DNA from: an archaeon
GTDB lineage: Archaea; Nanobdellota; Nanobdellia; Pacearchaeales; JAPDKA01
DNA length: 35,547 bases
Assembly (NCBI GenBank): GCA_029258825.1
Contig: JAPDKA010000001.1
Coordinates: forward strand, 1-35,547
Direction of reading: 5' to 3'
In this document: positions 7,361 through 18,428 of the stretch, piece after piece
Position numbering within the stretch: the first letter of the stretch is position 1
Layout: every line of letters begins with the position of its first letter
The notes under the pieces: model-generated
What the model was told of the DNA's origin: nothing
The model's input: only the letters and a program-made list of their open reading frames with translations
Database searches by the model: none
Program-made: the position numbers and the translations under genes

Positions 7361-10300
7361 ATGAGATACATTCTCTTTTTACCCCTTCTTTTGTTCGGGG
7401 CAGATGTAACGCCCCCAATTATAAGTAATGTGTCGGTGGAACCCAACCCATTCAGCCCGGATGGAGATGGCATTGCGGATATTACCACTATAAAGTTTGT
7501 CCTTTCGGAACCATGCACGGTTACCATCACGATACCAGCGGATCCCTCCTCTCCGTATGATCTTGGTTTGAGAGAAGCAGGGGAGAATGAATGGACATGG
7601 GATGGAGCAGGATTACCCGAAGGGAAATATTACTTCAAGATAGATGCAGTGGATACTGCCGGAAATCCAGCGGATCCAGCAGATGGGACTGTAATCATAG
7701 ACACCCTGCCTCCTTATATAAAAAATGTATCTGAAGAGCCAAACCCCTTCACTCCTAATGGGGATGGTATTACGGATTATGTGTACATAGAGTTTTATAT
7801 TCAGTACAGCTACCCTCCTCAAGATTCGATATTCTTCATATATCCTGTAGGAACGCTTTATGTAGACTCCACCTCCTGTAAGGTTGTTCAGGATACTTTT
7901 CCGGAGTATCCCGTATATCTCTATCTTGTCCCCATTACGGGTCCATCTGTAAAGATCACCTTAAAGTATACGCATTACAATGGGAACGAATATACTCTTG
8001 TGTTCCCGGCTTATACATCCACACAGAAACACATTGCGGGAGAGTATGAAAAGTGGTACTCCATTCCCTATCCTTCTGAGGTTACAGCGGCAGGATCTGC
8101 GGGCGACATTTTCCTTATCTATGCCTTTACAGGAGCTCTGAATGTTTCCATCTACTATCCTGATGGTTCGCTGTTTAAATCTTATGACCTCTGGGACATT
8201 TACTTTGGCGATGGATGGTATCAGTTCATGTGGGGAGGTGTTATTCCGGATGGAGAATATGTGTACAGAATCACATGCGAGGACGAGACCTATAATATCC
8301 GCAAGAAATCCGGAACTGTCATTGCAAACTCCTATCCCATAGAGATTACGGATAACTATGTTGAGCCAAACCGTATAGCCCCGCAGGACCAGAATGAAAT
8401 ATACGATGAGTGCACCATAACCTACACGATAAGCGAGGATGGAAGAACCACGGTAAGGATATACAACTCGCCAACTCAGTTTGATTCAACCACCCTTGTA
8501 AGAACCCTCATCAACGGACAGGACCAGGCAGCAGGAACCCATGCAGTTCCATTTGATGGAAGAAACGATGCAGGAAATTTCCTTGCACAGAATGAGGAGA
8601 GTACATATACCTATGTTATAACCGTTGTTGACCCCATAACCGGAGATGCTGACCAGGTAACAGGTTCAATAGTTATAGACAACAAGGCGCCACCCGCTCC
8701 CTACCTCAATCAGCCTCCAACCCCTACCAGCAGTGGGGTTACCGAGATTTCAGGAGGAGGTGAAAGGGGAGCAAGAATAGACCTTTACAGGAATGGAATA
8801 AAGATACTTGAGGGATACGCAGACCCGGCAACAGGCTCCTTCATATTCAACGATGTTCCTCTGGTGGAAGGTCCCAACAGATTCTACGCATTTGCAATAG
8901 ACTCTGTTCTCAATCAGGGACCTTCCTCAGATACCGTTGAGGTCATATACGATGCAACCCCGGGATACCTTGTTAGCTGTTATCCTGCTGATGGTTCATA
9001 TATGAATGATCCATCCCTTGCCGGTGTTTACGCGGTGATTGGAGACGCATACAGCGGAATAGACCTTGCCTCCTCCGACCTCACGGTTAGGGTTGGAACC
9101 CAGACCGTATTTGGTACCCTTGAGAGAAGGTCTCCTGATACCCTTTACTATGCATTCTCATCTCCCCTTTCAATAAACGGAGTATACCTGGTGAGTGTGA
9201 GTATAGTAGACCAGGTCGGGAATGTTGCCGATACCTCATTCTCTTTCATCTTTGATACCGAACCTCCCACTGCTTCCATCACCCCTGCTGATTCCTCCGT
9301 GCTTTCATCACTCACTGCTATTACCGTTGACATTTCTGACAATGTTGCGGGTGTGGATGCAGAGCTTGTGAACATGGAGATGGTCGGACCAAATGGAACC
9401 GTAAATCTTGATAAAAGCGGAGGCGAGGAAACCGTTACATTTACTCCCAATCCTCCTCTTGCAACTGATGGAAGTGATGATGGAAGATATTACATAACCC
9501 TTTACGTTCAGGACCGGGCAGGAAATGCTGATACCTTTGCATATACTTATCTTTACGATACCTCTCCCCCATCCATTGTTTCGAACTTCCCGTCCCAGGA
9601 TACAATCATAATGGATACACTCACCAGGGTATGGGTGGTATTCACAGATGCAAAAACCGGAATAGAGACCTCAGGTGTGAACTTTGCTGGAACTTCCGTG
9701 AAACTTTACCGGTCTGATGGAAGGATAGTGGATGGGACAAAGACGGTGAATGGGGATACGGTTATATGGACCCTTACCCAGCCTCTTGCAGAGGGCGGAA
9801 ATTACTACATTGATGTAATCGCCCTTGATAATGCAGGGAATATAGATTCCACAGAGATTCCCTTTATCCTTGACAATCACGCTCCCTGGGTGGTTGCCTA
9901 CTTCCCATGGGGTTACCATTCGGGTTCATTCAGCACCGTCACGGTTCATCTCCATGAGGGAGGAGAGAGTGGAATATCCACGGTAGACATAGACCTCATA
10001 AAGGCATTTAATCTTGAACACATACCCATAGACAGCGTCATTCTCAGAGACACGGTTGTCACCGCATATCTTGGGATAACTGTTCCAGCAAGTGGCTCCT
10101 ATGATGGATTTTACAGAATACCGGTTTATGTGAAGGATGTTGCAGGAAATGAGATGTACGATACCCTCCCATTTACCTATGACAACATACCACCCTGGAT
10201 AGAGGCGTCTGTCCCCGACTCAGGAACTGTGAACTATGTGTTTGTGGATACAACCCCTGAGGGATACAGGGGGGTGTGGGTTGAGGTGAGTGATATCTAT

Positions 10301-12052
10301 CCCGGGGTTGACTCTGTCTCAAGGATAGACTTTACAAGGTCCACGATAGAACTCCTCAATCCGGATGGAAGAGGGGTTCCGGGATACAAGACATACGTGG
10401 ATGATGGAGATGGAACAGGAAAGATTTACTGGAATATAGCAGATGAGGCACAGCTTACGGGTGGAACATACACAATGAATGTTTATCTCGTGGACAGGGC
10501 AGGAAATGAGAGTTATCACACGATAACCTTCACAGCAAAGTCCACCATTCCAGAGGTTATTGCATGGTTCCCAAGGGAGGATTATGTGAACTATGTTGAT
10601 AAAGTTGGTGCTGTGGTTCTTGATAATTCGGGAACAGGAATAGATACAGCGGCAACAACCATCACCCTTGAGGGACCCCCTGGCGTTCTTTCCGGGCAGG
10701 AGGTATGGCAGGGAGATACAGTGTATCTCGTTCTTGATACAGTTCTCCCTGCTGAGGATGCATACAATGGAACCTACAAGACCACGGTTAATGCTGTTTC
10801 CAACGATGGAAGTAAAGGGACCTATTCAGACCTCTTTGTTTATGATACAAGACCTCCTTGGGTGGTTGAAAGGTATCCTGCAGAGGGAGATACGGTGAGT
10901 TCTTCTCCTGATTCTGTCTGGGTGAAGGTAAATGATAATGCATCTCCCATAAACACATCCCTCACAACACTGAAACTCTACACAGGCGATGGCGTTGAGA
11001 TATCCGGAAGTGTCTCCTATGATGCCATCGATGGCATTCTCTACTTCTGGCTCTCTTCTCCTCTCACCGTGGGAGGAACATACATGATGGTGGCACATCT
11101 GGTGGACATGGCAGGAAATGTGGCAGAGGATACAAGTTACTTCATGTACACCCCTGGTGCAGAGGTTCCATATGCCGTTGAGGAATTCCCCGCAGACAAT
11201 GATACCGTAACCGAGGTTCTGAGAAGGGTATGGGTGAGGGTGGCAAACACGGATATGGATACATCGGGAATAGAATATGTAATCAGAAATGAAACAGATA
11301 CAATACCGGGCACTCCTTCCGCCAAAGGGGACACTCTCATCTACACCTTTTCTCAGCCTCTTCCCAATGATGGAAGTGGGGACGGTGAATATACATGGCG
11401 CGTGAATCTTATATCTTTGGATGGCTCTCCATATTCTGTTGAATACACCTTCTTCTATCAGGTTGACGAGGTGTGTACACTTGTACTTGATTCCGTATGG
11501 GGTGCGGAATATGAACTTTCAGGAGATACATTTGTAACCATAGATACCATGCTTATATTCTCCTTCACCACAGACTCCGGAGCACACTATACGGCAATTC
11601 TCGGAGGAGAGATGATACCAGGAGAGGCTGATACAGCAGGAAAGTTTGATATACAGGTGCCTCTGGAGGTTGGAGAACCCATCAACCTTATGGTATGGGC
11701 ACAGGATGATGCAGGAAATTTCAGTGATACTCTTGAATATCTCATGCTGAGAAAGAGACCGGAGTTTGAGGTGAAGGTTCCGAAACCTGCAAGAGGAGAC
11801 TCTGCAGTGTTTACCATTGTATCTCCAAAGAGTGGAAGGGCAGAATTGAAACTTTACAACCTTGCAGGTGAGTTTGTATGGAAAACAACCATAAATCTTT
11901 CCCCCGGAAGGGAAAATTATGCAAGATGGTTCCTTGAGAATATAGATGGCGTGGATGTCACCAATGGGGTTTACATTCTTCTGGTTGATGTGAGATATGA
12001 TGATGGAACAAGAGAGGAAAGGGCAAGATACCTTGTTCCCGTTATAAAATAA
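7361..12052 (+). CDS. Large secreted Ig-repeat surface protein with FlgD-like C-terminus
   Basis: 1563 residues. A short signal peptide (MRYILFLPLLLFGA) is followed by FlgD-type Ig modules marked by EPNPFSPDGDGIAD and EPNPFTPNGDGITD and a third degenerate copy (EPNRIAPQ). Then come about nine Ig-like repeats of roughly 100 residues, each ending in an A.D.AGN motif and opening with DT.PP or a variant followed by a (Y/F)P.D segment. The last ~75 residues (LKLYNLAGEFVWK ... GVYILLVDVRYDDG ... YLVPVIK) form a FlgD/type IX-like terminal domain. Such proteins are exported and displayed at the cell surface in FCB-group and related candidate bacteria. A GGAGG site precedes the start. The next gene encodes a PorV/PorQ-like outer-membrane protein, consistent with a cargo-plus-export-factor arrangement. 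Adhesion or a surface-layer role is inferred. Confidence 0.85.
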   Translation: MRYILFLPLLLFGADVTPPIISNVSVEPNPFSPDGDGIADITTIKFVLSEPCTVTITIPADPSSPYDLGLREAGENEWTWDGAGLPEGKYYFKIDAVDTAGNPADPADGTVIIDTLPPYIKNVSEEPNPFTPNGDGITDYVYIEFYIQYSYPPQDSIFFIYPVGTLYVDSTSCKVVQDTFPEYPVYLYLVPITGPSVKITLKYTHYNGNEYTLVFPAYTSTQKHIAGEYEKWYSIPYPSEVTAAGSAGDIFLIYAFTGALNVSIYYPDGSLFKSYDLWDIYFGDGWYQFMWGGVIPDGEYVYRITCEDETYNIRKKSGTVIANSYPIEITDNYVEPNRIAPQDQNEIYDECTITYTISEDGRTTVRIYNSPTQFDSTTLVRTLINGQDQAAGTHAVPFDGRNDAGNFLAQNEESTYTYVITVVDPITGDADQVTGSIVIDNKAPPAPYLNQPPTPTSSGVTEISGGGERGARIDLYRNGIKILEGYADPATGSFIFNDVPLVEGPNRFYAFAIDSVLNQGPSSDTVEVIYDATPGYLVSCYPADGSYMNDPSLAGVYAVIGDAYSGIDLASSDLTVRVGTQTVFGTLERRSPDTLYYAFSSPLSINGVYLVSVSIVDQVGNVADTSFSFIFDTEPPTASITPADSSVLSSLTAITVDISDNVAGVDAELVNMEMVGPNGTVNLDKSGGEETVTFTPNPPLATDGSDDGRYYITLYVQDRAGNADTFAYTYLYDTSPPSIVSNFPSQDTIIMDTLTRVWVVFTDAKTGIETSGVNFAGTSVKLYRSDGRIVDGTKTVNGDTVIWTLTQPLAEGGNYYIDVIALDNAGNIDSTEIPFILDNHAPWVVAYFPWGYHSGSFSTVTVHLHEGGESGISTVDIDLIKAFNLEHIPIDSVILRDTVVTAYLGITVPASGSYDGFYRIPVYVKDVAGNEMYDTLPFTYDNIPPWIEASVPDSGTVNYVFVDTTPEGYRGVWVEVSDIYPGVDSVSRIDFTRSTIELLNPDGRGVPGYKTYVDDGDGTGKIYWNIADEAQLTGGTYTMNVYLVDRAGNESYHTITFTAKSTIPEVIAWFPREDYVNYVDKVGAVVLDNSGTGIDTAATTITLEGPPGVLSGQEVWQGDTVYLVLDTVLPAEDAYNGTYKTTVNAVSNDGSKGTYSDLFVYDTRPPWVVERYPAEGDTVSSSPDSVWVKVNDNASPINTSLTTLKLYTGDGVEISGSVSYDAIDGILYFWLSSPLTVGGTYMMVAHLVDMAGNVAEDTSYFMYTPGAEVPYAVEEFPADNDTVTEVLRRVWVRVANTDMDTSGIEYVIRNETDTIPGTPSAKGDTLIYTFSQPLPNDGSGDGEYTWRVNLISLDGSPYSVEYTFFYQVDEVCTLVLDSVWGAEYELSGDTFVTIDTMLIFSFTTDSGAHYTAILGGEMIPGEADTAGKFDIQVPLEVGEPINLMVWAQDDAGNFSDTLEYLMLRKRPEFEVKVPKPARGDSAVFTIVSPKSGRAELKLYNLAGEFVWKTTINLSPGRENYARWFLENIDGVDVTNGVYILLVDVRYDDGTREERARYLVPVIK

Positions 12053-12063
12053 AGGAGGTAAAA

Positions 12064-12963
12064 ATGATACTCATGCTTTTATGTGCTGCAAGTAATCAGG
12101 GAATGTTTGCAATAGCAGGACTTGATGCAAGAAGCATAGCTCTTGGGAATGCCGGGGTTGTTTATCCTTTTGGTACTGTTTCTGCTTACTATAATCCCGC
12201 GGGCGTTGCATGGATGAAGGGAAAGGAAGTGCTTCTCTTTGGAAACCATGCCTTTGGAGGAATAGCAAGGACCCTCTGGGGAGTTTATGCTCAGGAGGAC
12301 CAGGGATATGGGGCCATGGCATTTTCCATTTACAACCTGAGCACCGGAGCTTTTGATACTACCTTTACCCACAGCGAGACTTTCCTTTCCTACTCAATTG
12401 CCAGGAAGTTTTCAAAGGTCTTTTCCGGTGGTTTAACGGTCAAAGGATACTTTTTGAATCAGCGCTACACTTATTCCGGTGCACCTTTTGAGAACGTAAG
12501 CGCAAATGGATTTGGACTTGATATTGGGTGTGTTTACAGGGCAATGCCTGGGCTCTTTGTTGGAGGAAGCCTGAGGGACATATACTCTCCCATCTTTTTC
12601 TCCATTCCGGATTCCGCAAATACCCACTACTCACAGGTTCTCCCCTGGAAGCTCATGCTTGGTGGCGCATACATATATCCATTCCCGAACCACATGAGAC
12701 TTTCCGGTATGCTCCATCTTGAGACAGGAATGTACACAAGATACCTGGGAGGAGGAGTTGAGTTTTCTCTCCCGAAGAATGTGCTTTCTCTGAGACTGGG
12801 ATTCAGGAAATTCTTGGAGGAAGAAGGGAGAGCAGAACTTCGCGCAGGCGTGGGATTTGTGTTCTCCGGAAAGACCTACCTTCTGGGATTTGACTACACC
12901 TATGTGTTTGATGCAAACGTCCTTGGAGCGTGCAATGTTGCTTCTTTCAGGGTAAGGTTTTAA
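12064..12963 (+). CDS. PorV/PorQ-like outer-membrane barrel protein (UPF0164 type)
   Basis: 299 residues. A short signal sequence (MILMLLCAASNQGMFA) precedes the family hallmark of an N-terminal GLDARSIALGNAGV segment and a YYNPAGVA segment, shared by PorV, PorQ and UPF0164 proteins. Alternating hydrophobic beta-strands continue to the end, closing with an aromatic strand (VASFRVRF) as expected for an outer-membrane beta-barrel. PorV shuttles type IX cargo in Bacteroidetes; here the role is inferred from family and from the adjacent secreted Ig-repeat gene 11 nt upstream. GGAGG precedes the start. The stop overlaps that of the convergent lipoprotein gene by 4 nt. Confidence 0.8.
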   Translation: MILMLLCAASNQGMFAIAGLDARSIALGNAGVVYPFGTVSAYYNPAGVAWMKGKEVLLFGNHAFGGIARTLWGVYAQEDQGYGAMAFSIYNLSTGAFDTTFTHSETFLSYSIARKFSKVFSGGLTVKGYFLNQRYTYSGAPFENVSANGFGLDIGCVYRAMPGLFVGGSLRDIYSPIFFSIPDSANTHYSQVLPWKLMLGGAYIYPFPNHMRLSGMLHLETGMYTRYLGGGVEFSLPKNVLSLRLGFRKFLEEEGRAELRAGVGFVFSGKTYLLGFDYTYVFDANVLGACNVASFRVRF

Positions 12964-13460
12964 CGTTCTTTCTTTTCTATGCCTGGACGATAACGATATA
13001 GAGTAAAAGAGGCAGAAGCAGAGAATCTTTTGCCCGCGCCAGTCGCGTCTTCTCCGGTAAGAGTTGCAACTACCCTTATACTCTGGATGGTGGTATCATC
13101 ATAGAGAATTTTCGGAACATTTCCAAGTTCCACGGGGAGACCGAGGATAAATCCGGTATCTCCTCCCGCCAGAAAGAAATCCAGAGCGAATCCACTTTCT
13201 ACTCCCTCAATAAGGTCTTCCCGCTCGTCACCGTATGTTTTGTAAAATTCAAAAGTAATATAATTTGCCTGTATATCCACACGATTCTTGCACGTAACAT
13301 AGATAGTTTCCAGCCGGATTTCCTGGATTTCATGGTAAGAGGTGTCTATGATGTACCCGAGAGGTCTTATCCATATAATCACATCAGGAGATGGGGTTAT
13401 ACACCCTGAGACAATAATTACAAGGGATATCAGTGCACTAACACCAAGTGCTTTTCTCAT
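12960..13460 (-). CDS. Putative lipoprotein of unknown function
   Basis: 166 residues. The N-terminus is a clear lipoprotein signal: MRKALGVSALISLVIIVSGC, with Cys 20 as the expected lipidation site. The remainder is a beta-rich domain (IRLETIYVTCKNRVDIQANYITFEF is suggestive of a small Ig- or C2-like fold) with one further cysteine and no recognisable enzyme motif. A strong Shine-Dalgarno site (AAAAAAGGAGGAGG) precedes the ATG. It converges on the PorV/PorQ-like gene with a 4-nt overlap of stops, so any functional link to that gene is only by position. I do not recognise a family. Confidence 0.75.
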   Translation of the reverse strand: MRKALGVSALISLVIIVSGCITPSPDVIIWIRPLGYIIDTSYHEIQEIRLETIYVTCKNRVDIQANYITFEFYKTYGDEREDLIEGVESGFALDFFLAGGDTGFILGLPVELGNVPKILYDDTTIQSIRVVATLTGEDATGAGKRFSASASFTLYRYRPGIEKKER

Positions 13461-13483
13461 GTTCCTCCTCCTTTTTTGATTAA

Positions 13484-13512
13484 TTTTTAAACCTTTCCTT
13501 TAAAAAAGTCAA
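13484..13512 (-). promoter_or_regulatory. Possible promoter for the lipoprotein gene
   Basis: Read on the minus strand: TTGACT (13512-13507), a 17-nt spacer, TAAAAA (13489-13484). The -10 matches 4 of 6 consensus bases. Correct orientation and distance for the gene starting at 13460. Confidence 0.45.
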
Positions 13513-13528
13513 GAGGAAAATCGGGGTC

Positions 13529-13557
13529 TTGACAGAGTTTTGATTATCCCTTATAAT
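13529..13557 (+). promoter_or_regulatory. Perfect sigma70 promoter upstream of the gap operon
   Basis: TTGACA (13529-13534), a 17-nt spacer and TATAAT (13552-13557): the full consensus. The expected start is near 13564. No other comparable promoter was seen between here and gap at 14138, so the glycolysis operon would carry a leader of about 570 nt. Confidence 0.85.
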
Positions 13558-13599
13558 ATTTCAAGCAGGAGATTCTAAAAGGAGCCAATCATCATGAAT

Positions 13600-13956
13600 T
13601 CAGGTCTGTTGAACATGGATGCAAGGGTTAAAGGGTGTTTTTCCTGTGAACAGGGTGGGGATAACCTTTTTATAAGGGAGTCTTTTTTCTATTCTCTCCT
13701 GGAGGTATCCCCTGAAATGGGTGGTGTATCCTGTGGCTTTTTGGATGCATTGGCGAGATATTTCTCTCATGAGCCTTTCTGTTTTTTCCATCAATTCCCT
13801 GACGAAGATGGTTTGTTCCACGGAAATAGGGTTTTTCACCATTTCCTTGCATCGCGCAGGCAGGATTATACAATGGTATCCCTTTCTGGAGATGGAGCGG
13901 AAGGGGTTTATGTGGTAACATCCACAGGATTCCAACCCTGCAGATATAGAATGCAT
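13600..13956 (-). other. Ambiguous 118-codon reading frame antisense to the gap leader
   Basis: A minus-strand frame with AAAGGAGG four nt before its ATG. The middle reads as plausible amphipathic helix (VEQTIFVRELMEKTERLMREI) and the strand is purine-rich like true genes nearby. Against it: glutamine is mostly CAA whereas neighbours prefer CAG, no family is recognised, and a consensus promoter drives transcription the other way through it. It could be a foreign or decaying gene remnant. Only one of the two overlapping frames is likely to be real, and possibly neither. Confidence 0.3.
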
Positions 13957-13981
13957 GTTTCCTCCTTTGTTTTGGGTTTTT

Positions 13982-14052
13982 GCGAGGCAGGCAGTAGAGT
14001 CCTTGCAGGGCTTTCATGCCCATACACTGTGGGGCGGGCTACCCTGCCTCGC
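13982..14052 (+). promoter_or_regulatory. Structured RNA element in the gap leader (candidate attenuator)
   Basis: A perfect 10-bp stem pairs GCGAGGCAGG (13982-13991) with CCTGCCTCGC (14043-14052). It extends inward by GTAG (13994-13997) and CTAC (14039-14042) across a 2-nt bulge. Inside, GCCC (14018-14021) can pair with GGGC at 14008-14011 or with GGGC at 14032-14035. The outer stem is followed by TTTTCT, a weak terminator-like tract. A second AGGCAGG copy at 13858-13864 could compete for the right arm. The element lies about 85 nt before gap. I recognise no known riboswitch class. Confidence 0.5.
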
Positions 14053-14095
14053 TTTTCTGCGGTCACCCATCCTTCCTTCAATGTCCACCCAATGA

Positions 14096-16318
<2,223 letters not shown>

Positions 16319-16326
<8 letters not shown>

Positions 16327-17050
16327 ACTCTGGATTGCAGGGAACTGGAAGATGAACATGGGAGGAAGGGAGGGGATTGAACTCTTAAAGGAAATGCGCA
16401 ATTCCCTTTCGGGCTCAAAGGTGGATGTGGGCATTGCTCCTCCCTTCACTCTTATACCCCATGCATCAGAAATCCTTGCTGACTCCGGGATTTTGCTCGG
16501 TGCCCAGAACATGTTTTATGAAGAGAAAGGCGCATTCACAGGGGAGATATCCCCCTCTTTTTTGCTTGACTTTGGCGTGAATTTTGTTATAATTGGACAC
16601 TCGGAGAGAAGGAAAATCTTTGGAGAGGACGAGGAACTTATAAAGAAGAAGGTGAAAAAAGCCCTGGATGTGGGGCTTTTATGTATACTCTGTGTGGGGG
16701 AGACCCTTGAGGAAAGGGAGAGAGGAGAGACAAAGGAGGTTGTGAAGCGTCAGGTCCTCTCCGCACTGGAGGGTCTTCCTTCATTAAAAGGTCTAACCAT
16801 AGCCTACGAGCCGGTATGGGCTATTGGAACGGGAAAGGTTGCGACTCCGGAGCAGGCCTGTGAGGTTCACGCGTTCATAAGGGAACTCATAAAGGAAGAT
16901 ATAAGGATACTCTACGGCGGAAGTGTGAAACCTGAGAATGCAAGAGGACTTCTGGAAAAAGAAGAGATAGATGGAGCACTGGTTGGAGGAGCATCCCTCA
17001 AGGTTTCTTCCTTCAGTGAGATAGTGAGAATAGCGGAGGAGGTATGGTAG
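16319..17050 (+). CDS. tpiA: Triosephosphate isomerase
   Basis: 243 residues. GNWKMN (catalytic Lys), IGHSERR (catalytic His), AYEPVWAIGTG (catalytic Glu) and the phosphate-binding LYGGSVKPENA and GALVGGASL segments are all present. It interconverts dihydroxyacetone phosphate and glyceraldehyde-3-phosphate. The ATG at 16319 is preferred over the TTG at 16313 because GAGGTG lies at the proper distance and the protein then begins in the usual way. It overlaps pgk by 8 nt and secG by 7 nt. Confidence 0.97.
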
Positions 17051-17334
17051 GTTTTCTTTTGAGTTTGCATGTCCTGCTTGCCATACTGCTCATAATCGTT
17101 ATACTCATGCAGCAGACAAGAGGAGGCGGGCTTTCCTCCATATTTGGTGGGAGTTCACAGTTCTTTGGAGGAAGAGGAGCGGAGCCCTTCTTTCTCAAGA
17201 TAACATCCATCATCGGGGGGCTCTTCATGCTTACCTCAATCCTCCTTGCCTTTATAATTCCGCACACCACCCCTTCCCTTGAGGAGCTTGAAAAGGAAAC
17301 ACCAGCCCAGTTACCACCTGGTGGAGGTGAGTGA
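17044..17334 (+). CDS. secG: Preprotein translocase subunit SecG
   Basis: 96 residues with two membrane segments (residues ~2-22 and ~51-76) separated by the conserved SecG loop QQTRGGGLSSIFGGSSQFFGGRG. It is the small accessory subunit of the bacterial SecYEG channel. Position directly after tpiA is a common bacterial arrangement. Start codon ATG after GGAGGAGG, overlapping tpiA. This is a bacterial-type Sec component, in contrast to the archaeal-type secF-secD at 25.9-28.7 kb. Confidence 0.92.
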   Translation: MVGFLLSLHVLLAILLIIVILMQQTRGGGLSSIFGGSSQFFGGRGAEPFFLKITSIIGGLFMLTSILLAFIIPHTTPSLEELEKETPAQLPPGGGE

Positions 17335-17651
17335 TGTATGCAATCATAGAGGCAAAGGGATTCCAGTTCAGGGTTTCTCCTGATGATATCATAAAGATAC
17401 CCTACACCGAGGGTAAGGAAGGTGATAAGATAAGGTTTGATAAGGTTCTCTTCTATCACGATGGGAAGAAACACGTGGTTGGAACCCCGTATATTCCCGG
17501 GATGTATGTTGAGGCTGAGATTGTGAGGCATGGAAGGGAAAAGAAGATACTTGTTTTCAGGTATATAAGAAGGGAAAACATGAGAAGGCTTAAGGGGCAT
17601 CGTCAGCCCTTTACCGAGGTTAAGATACTGAAAATAGCAAAGGAGGAATAA
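17334..17651 (+). CDS. rplU: 50S ribosomal protein L21
   Basis: 105 residues, starting [14 protein letters not shown], with the family-typical [15 protein letters not shown] region and a basic C-terminal [20 protein letters not shown]. The ATG at 17334 shares its A with the secG stop (TGATG) and sits 5 nt behind GGAGGTG; a GTG at 17331 is possible but less likely. L21 binds 23S rRNA, and rplU-rpmA is a conserved bacterial pair. Confidence 0.95.
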   Translation: MYAIIEAKGFQFRVSPDDIIKIPYTEGKEGDKIRFDKVLFYHDGKKHVVGTPYIPGMYVEAEIVRHGREKKILVFRYIRRENMRRLKGHRQPFTEVKILKIAKEE

Positions 17652-17903
17652 ATGGCACATAAAAAAGGTGTTGGTTCCTCAAGGAATGGAAGGGATTCAA
17701 ATCCAAAATACCTCGGGGTAAAGCACTATGGCGGTGAGTTTGTGAGAGCGGGAACGGTTATTGTTCGCCAGAGAGGAACGGTATTCCACCCCGGGTGGAA
17801 TGTTGGAAGGGGTGGGGACGATACCCTCTTTGCCCTGGTTGACGGGTATGTGAGATTTGAGAGGAGAAGGGGCAGGAGGGTTGTGAGCGTGTACCCTGGA
17901 TAA
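17652..17903 (+). CDS. rpmA: 50S ribosomal protein L27
   Basis: 83 residues. [20 protein letters not shown] is the canonical start without the N-terminal prepeptide of Firmicutes, followed by [24 protein letters not shown]27 reaches the peptidyl-transferase centre. AAAGGAGG precedes the start, directly after the rplU stop. Confidence 0.97.
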   Translation: MAHKKGVGSSRNGRDSNPKYLGVKHYGGEFVRAGTVIVRQRGTVFHPGWNVGRGGDDTLFALVDGYVRFERRRGRRVVSVYPG

Positions 17904-18428
17904 ATGGCAAAAGAGGCGGAAATAGCATTTTCCCTTGCTTATGAAGAGGAGCTCCGGGGTATAAGATTGTCGGAAGAGAAACTCCGGGGATTCCTGGAAT
18001 GGGTTATTGAAAATTCTCCATCGGTTGATGAATTCATAGAGGTTGGTGTAAGAAAAACCATAACCGCAGGTATTGTATGGAGAATAAAAAAGGGACTTAA
18101 AAGAATTGTGCACCGGGAAAGAAATACGGGTAAGGGACACATTGCAGCCCTCAGTTATTATATGATTGAAAATGGTGCTCCCCTCTGGGAGATTCCTCCT
18201 GTTGTTGCTTTATTTTTGAAGGAGGTGAAAAACCATCCGCTTGCAGAAAGAAGGGAGGTATGGAATATCCTCTATCAATTGCTTCCATCTAGAATAGAGA
18301 AACCTTCTGGCCCCACACTGTTTGACTTTGTTGAGGAAAAGAAAGAGAAAAAGCGCAAGGGAAGAATCATACTTCCGGGTGAGGAAGAAAAGGAAGAGAA
18401 GAAAGAAGGGAAGATAATAATGCCATGA
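17904..18428 (+). CDS. Uncharacterised protein in the ribosomal operon (possibly NusB-like)
   Basis: 174 residues, starting on the base after the rpmA stop and overlapping endoQ by 4 nt, so tightly coupled. Residues ~5-130 are alpha-helical. The order of segments ([12 protein letters not shown], then [36 protein letters not shown], then [12 protein letters not shown]) loosely resembles NusB, but the diagnostic NusB C-terminus is not clear and I give this only as a possibility. The last ~35 residues are a Lys/Glu tail with two copies of a [17 protein letters not shown] unit. In many bacteria obgE occupies this place. No catalytic motif seen. Confidence 0.6.
   Translation: MAKEAEIAFSLAYEEELRGIRLSEEKLRGFLEWVIENSPSVDEFIEVGVRKTITAGIVWRIKKGLKRIVHRERNTGKGHIAALSYYMIENGAPLWEIPPVVALFLKEVKNHPLAERREVWNILYQLLPSRIEKPSGPTLFDFVEEKKEKKRKGRIILPGEEEKEEKKEGKIIMP

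Noticed and set aside
13929..13945. On the minus strand, GGTTGGAATCC looks like a tRNA T-loop
   Set aside because: The flanking bases do not form a proper 5-bp T-stem and no acceptor, D or anticodon arms fit around it.
14043..14058. Strong rho-independent terminator in the gap leader
   Set aside because: The stem is strong but the T tract is only TTTTCT and the loop is large; kept as a possible attenuator, not called a terminator.
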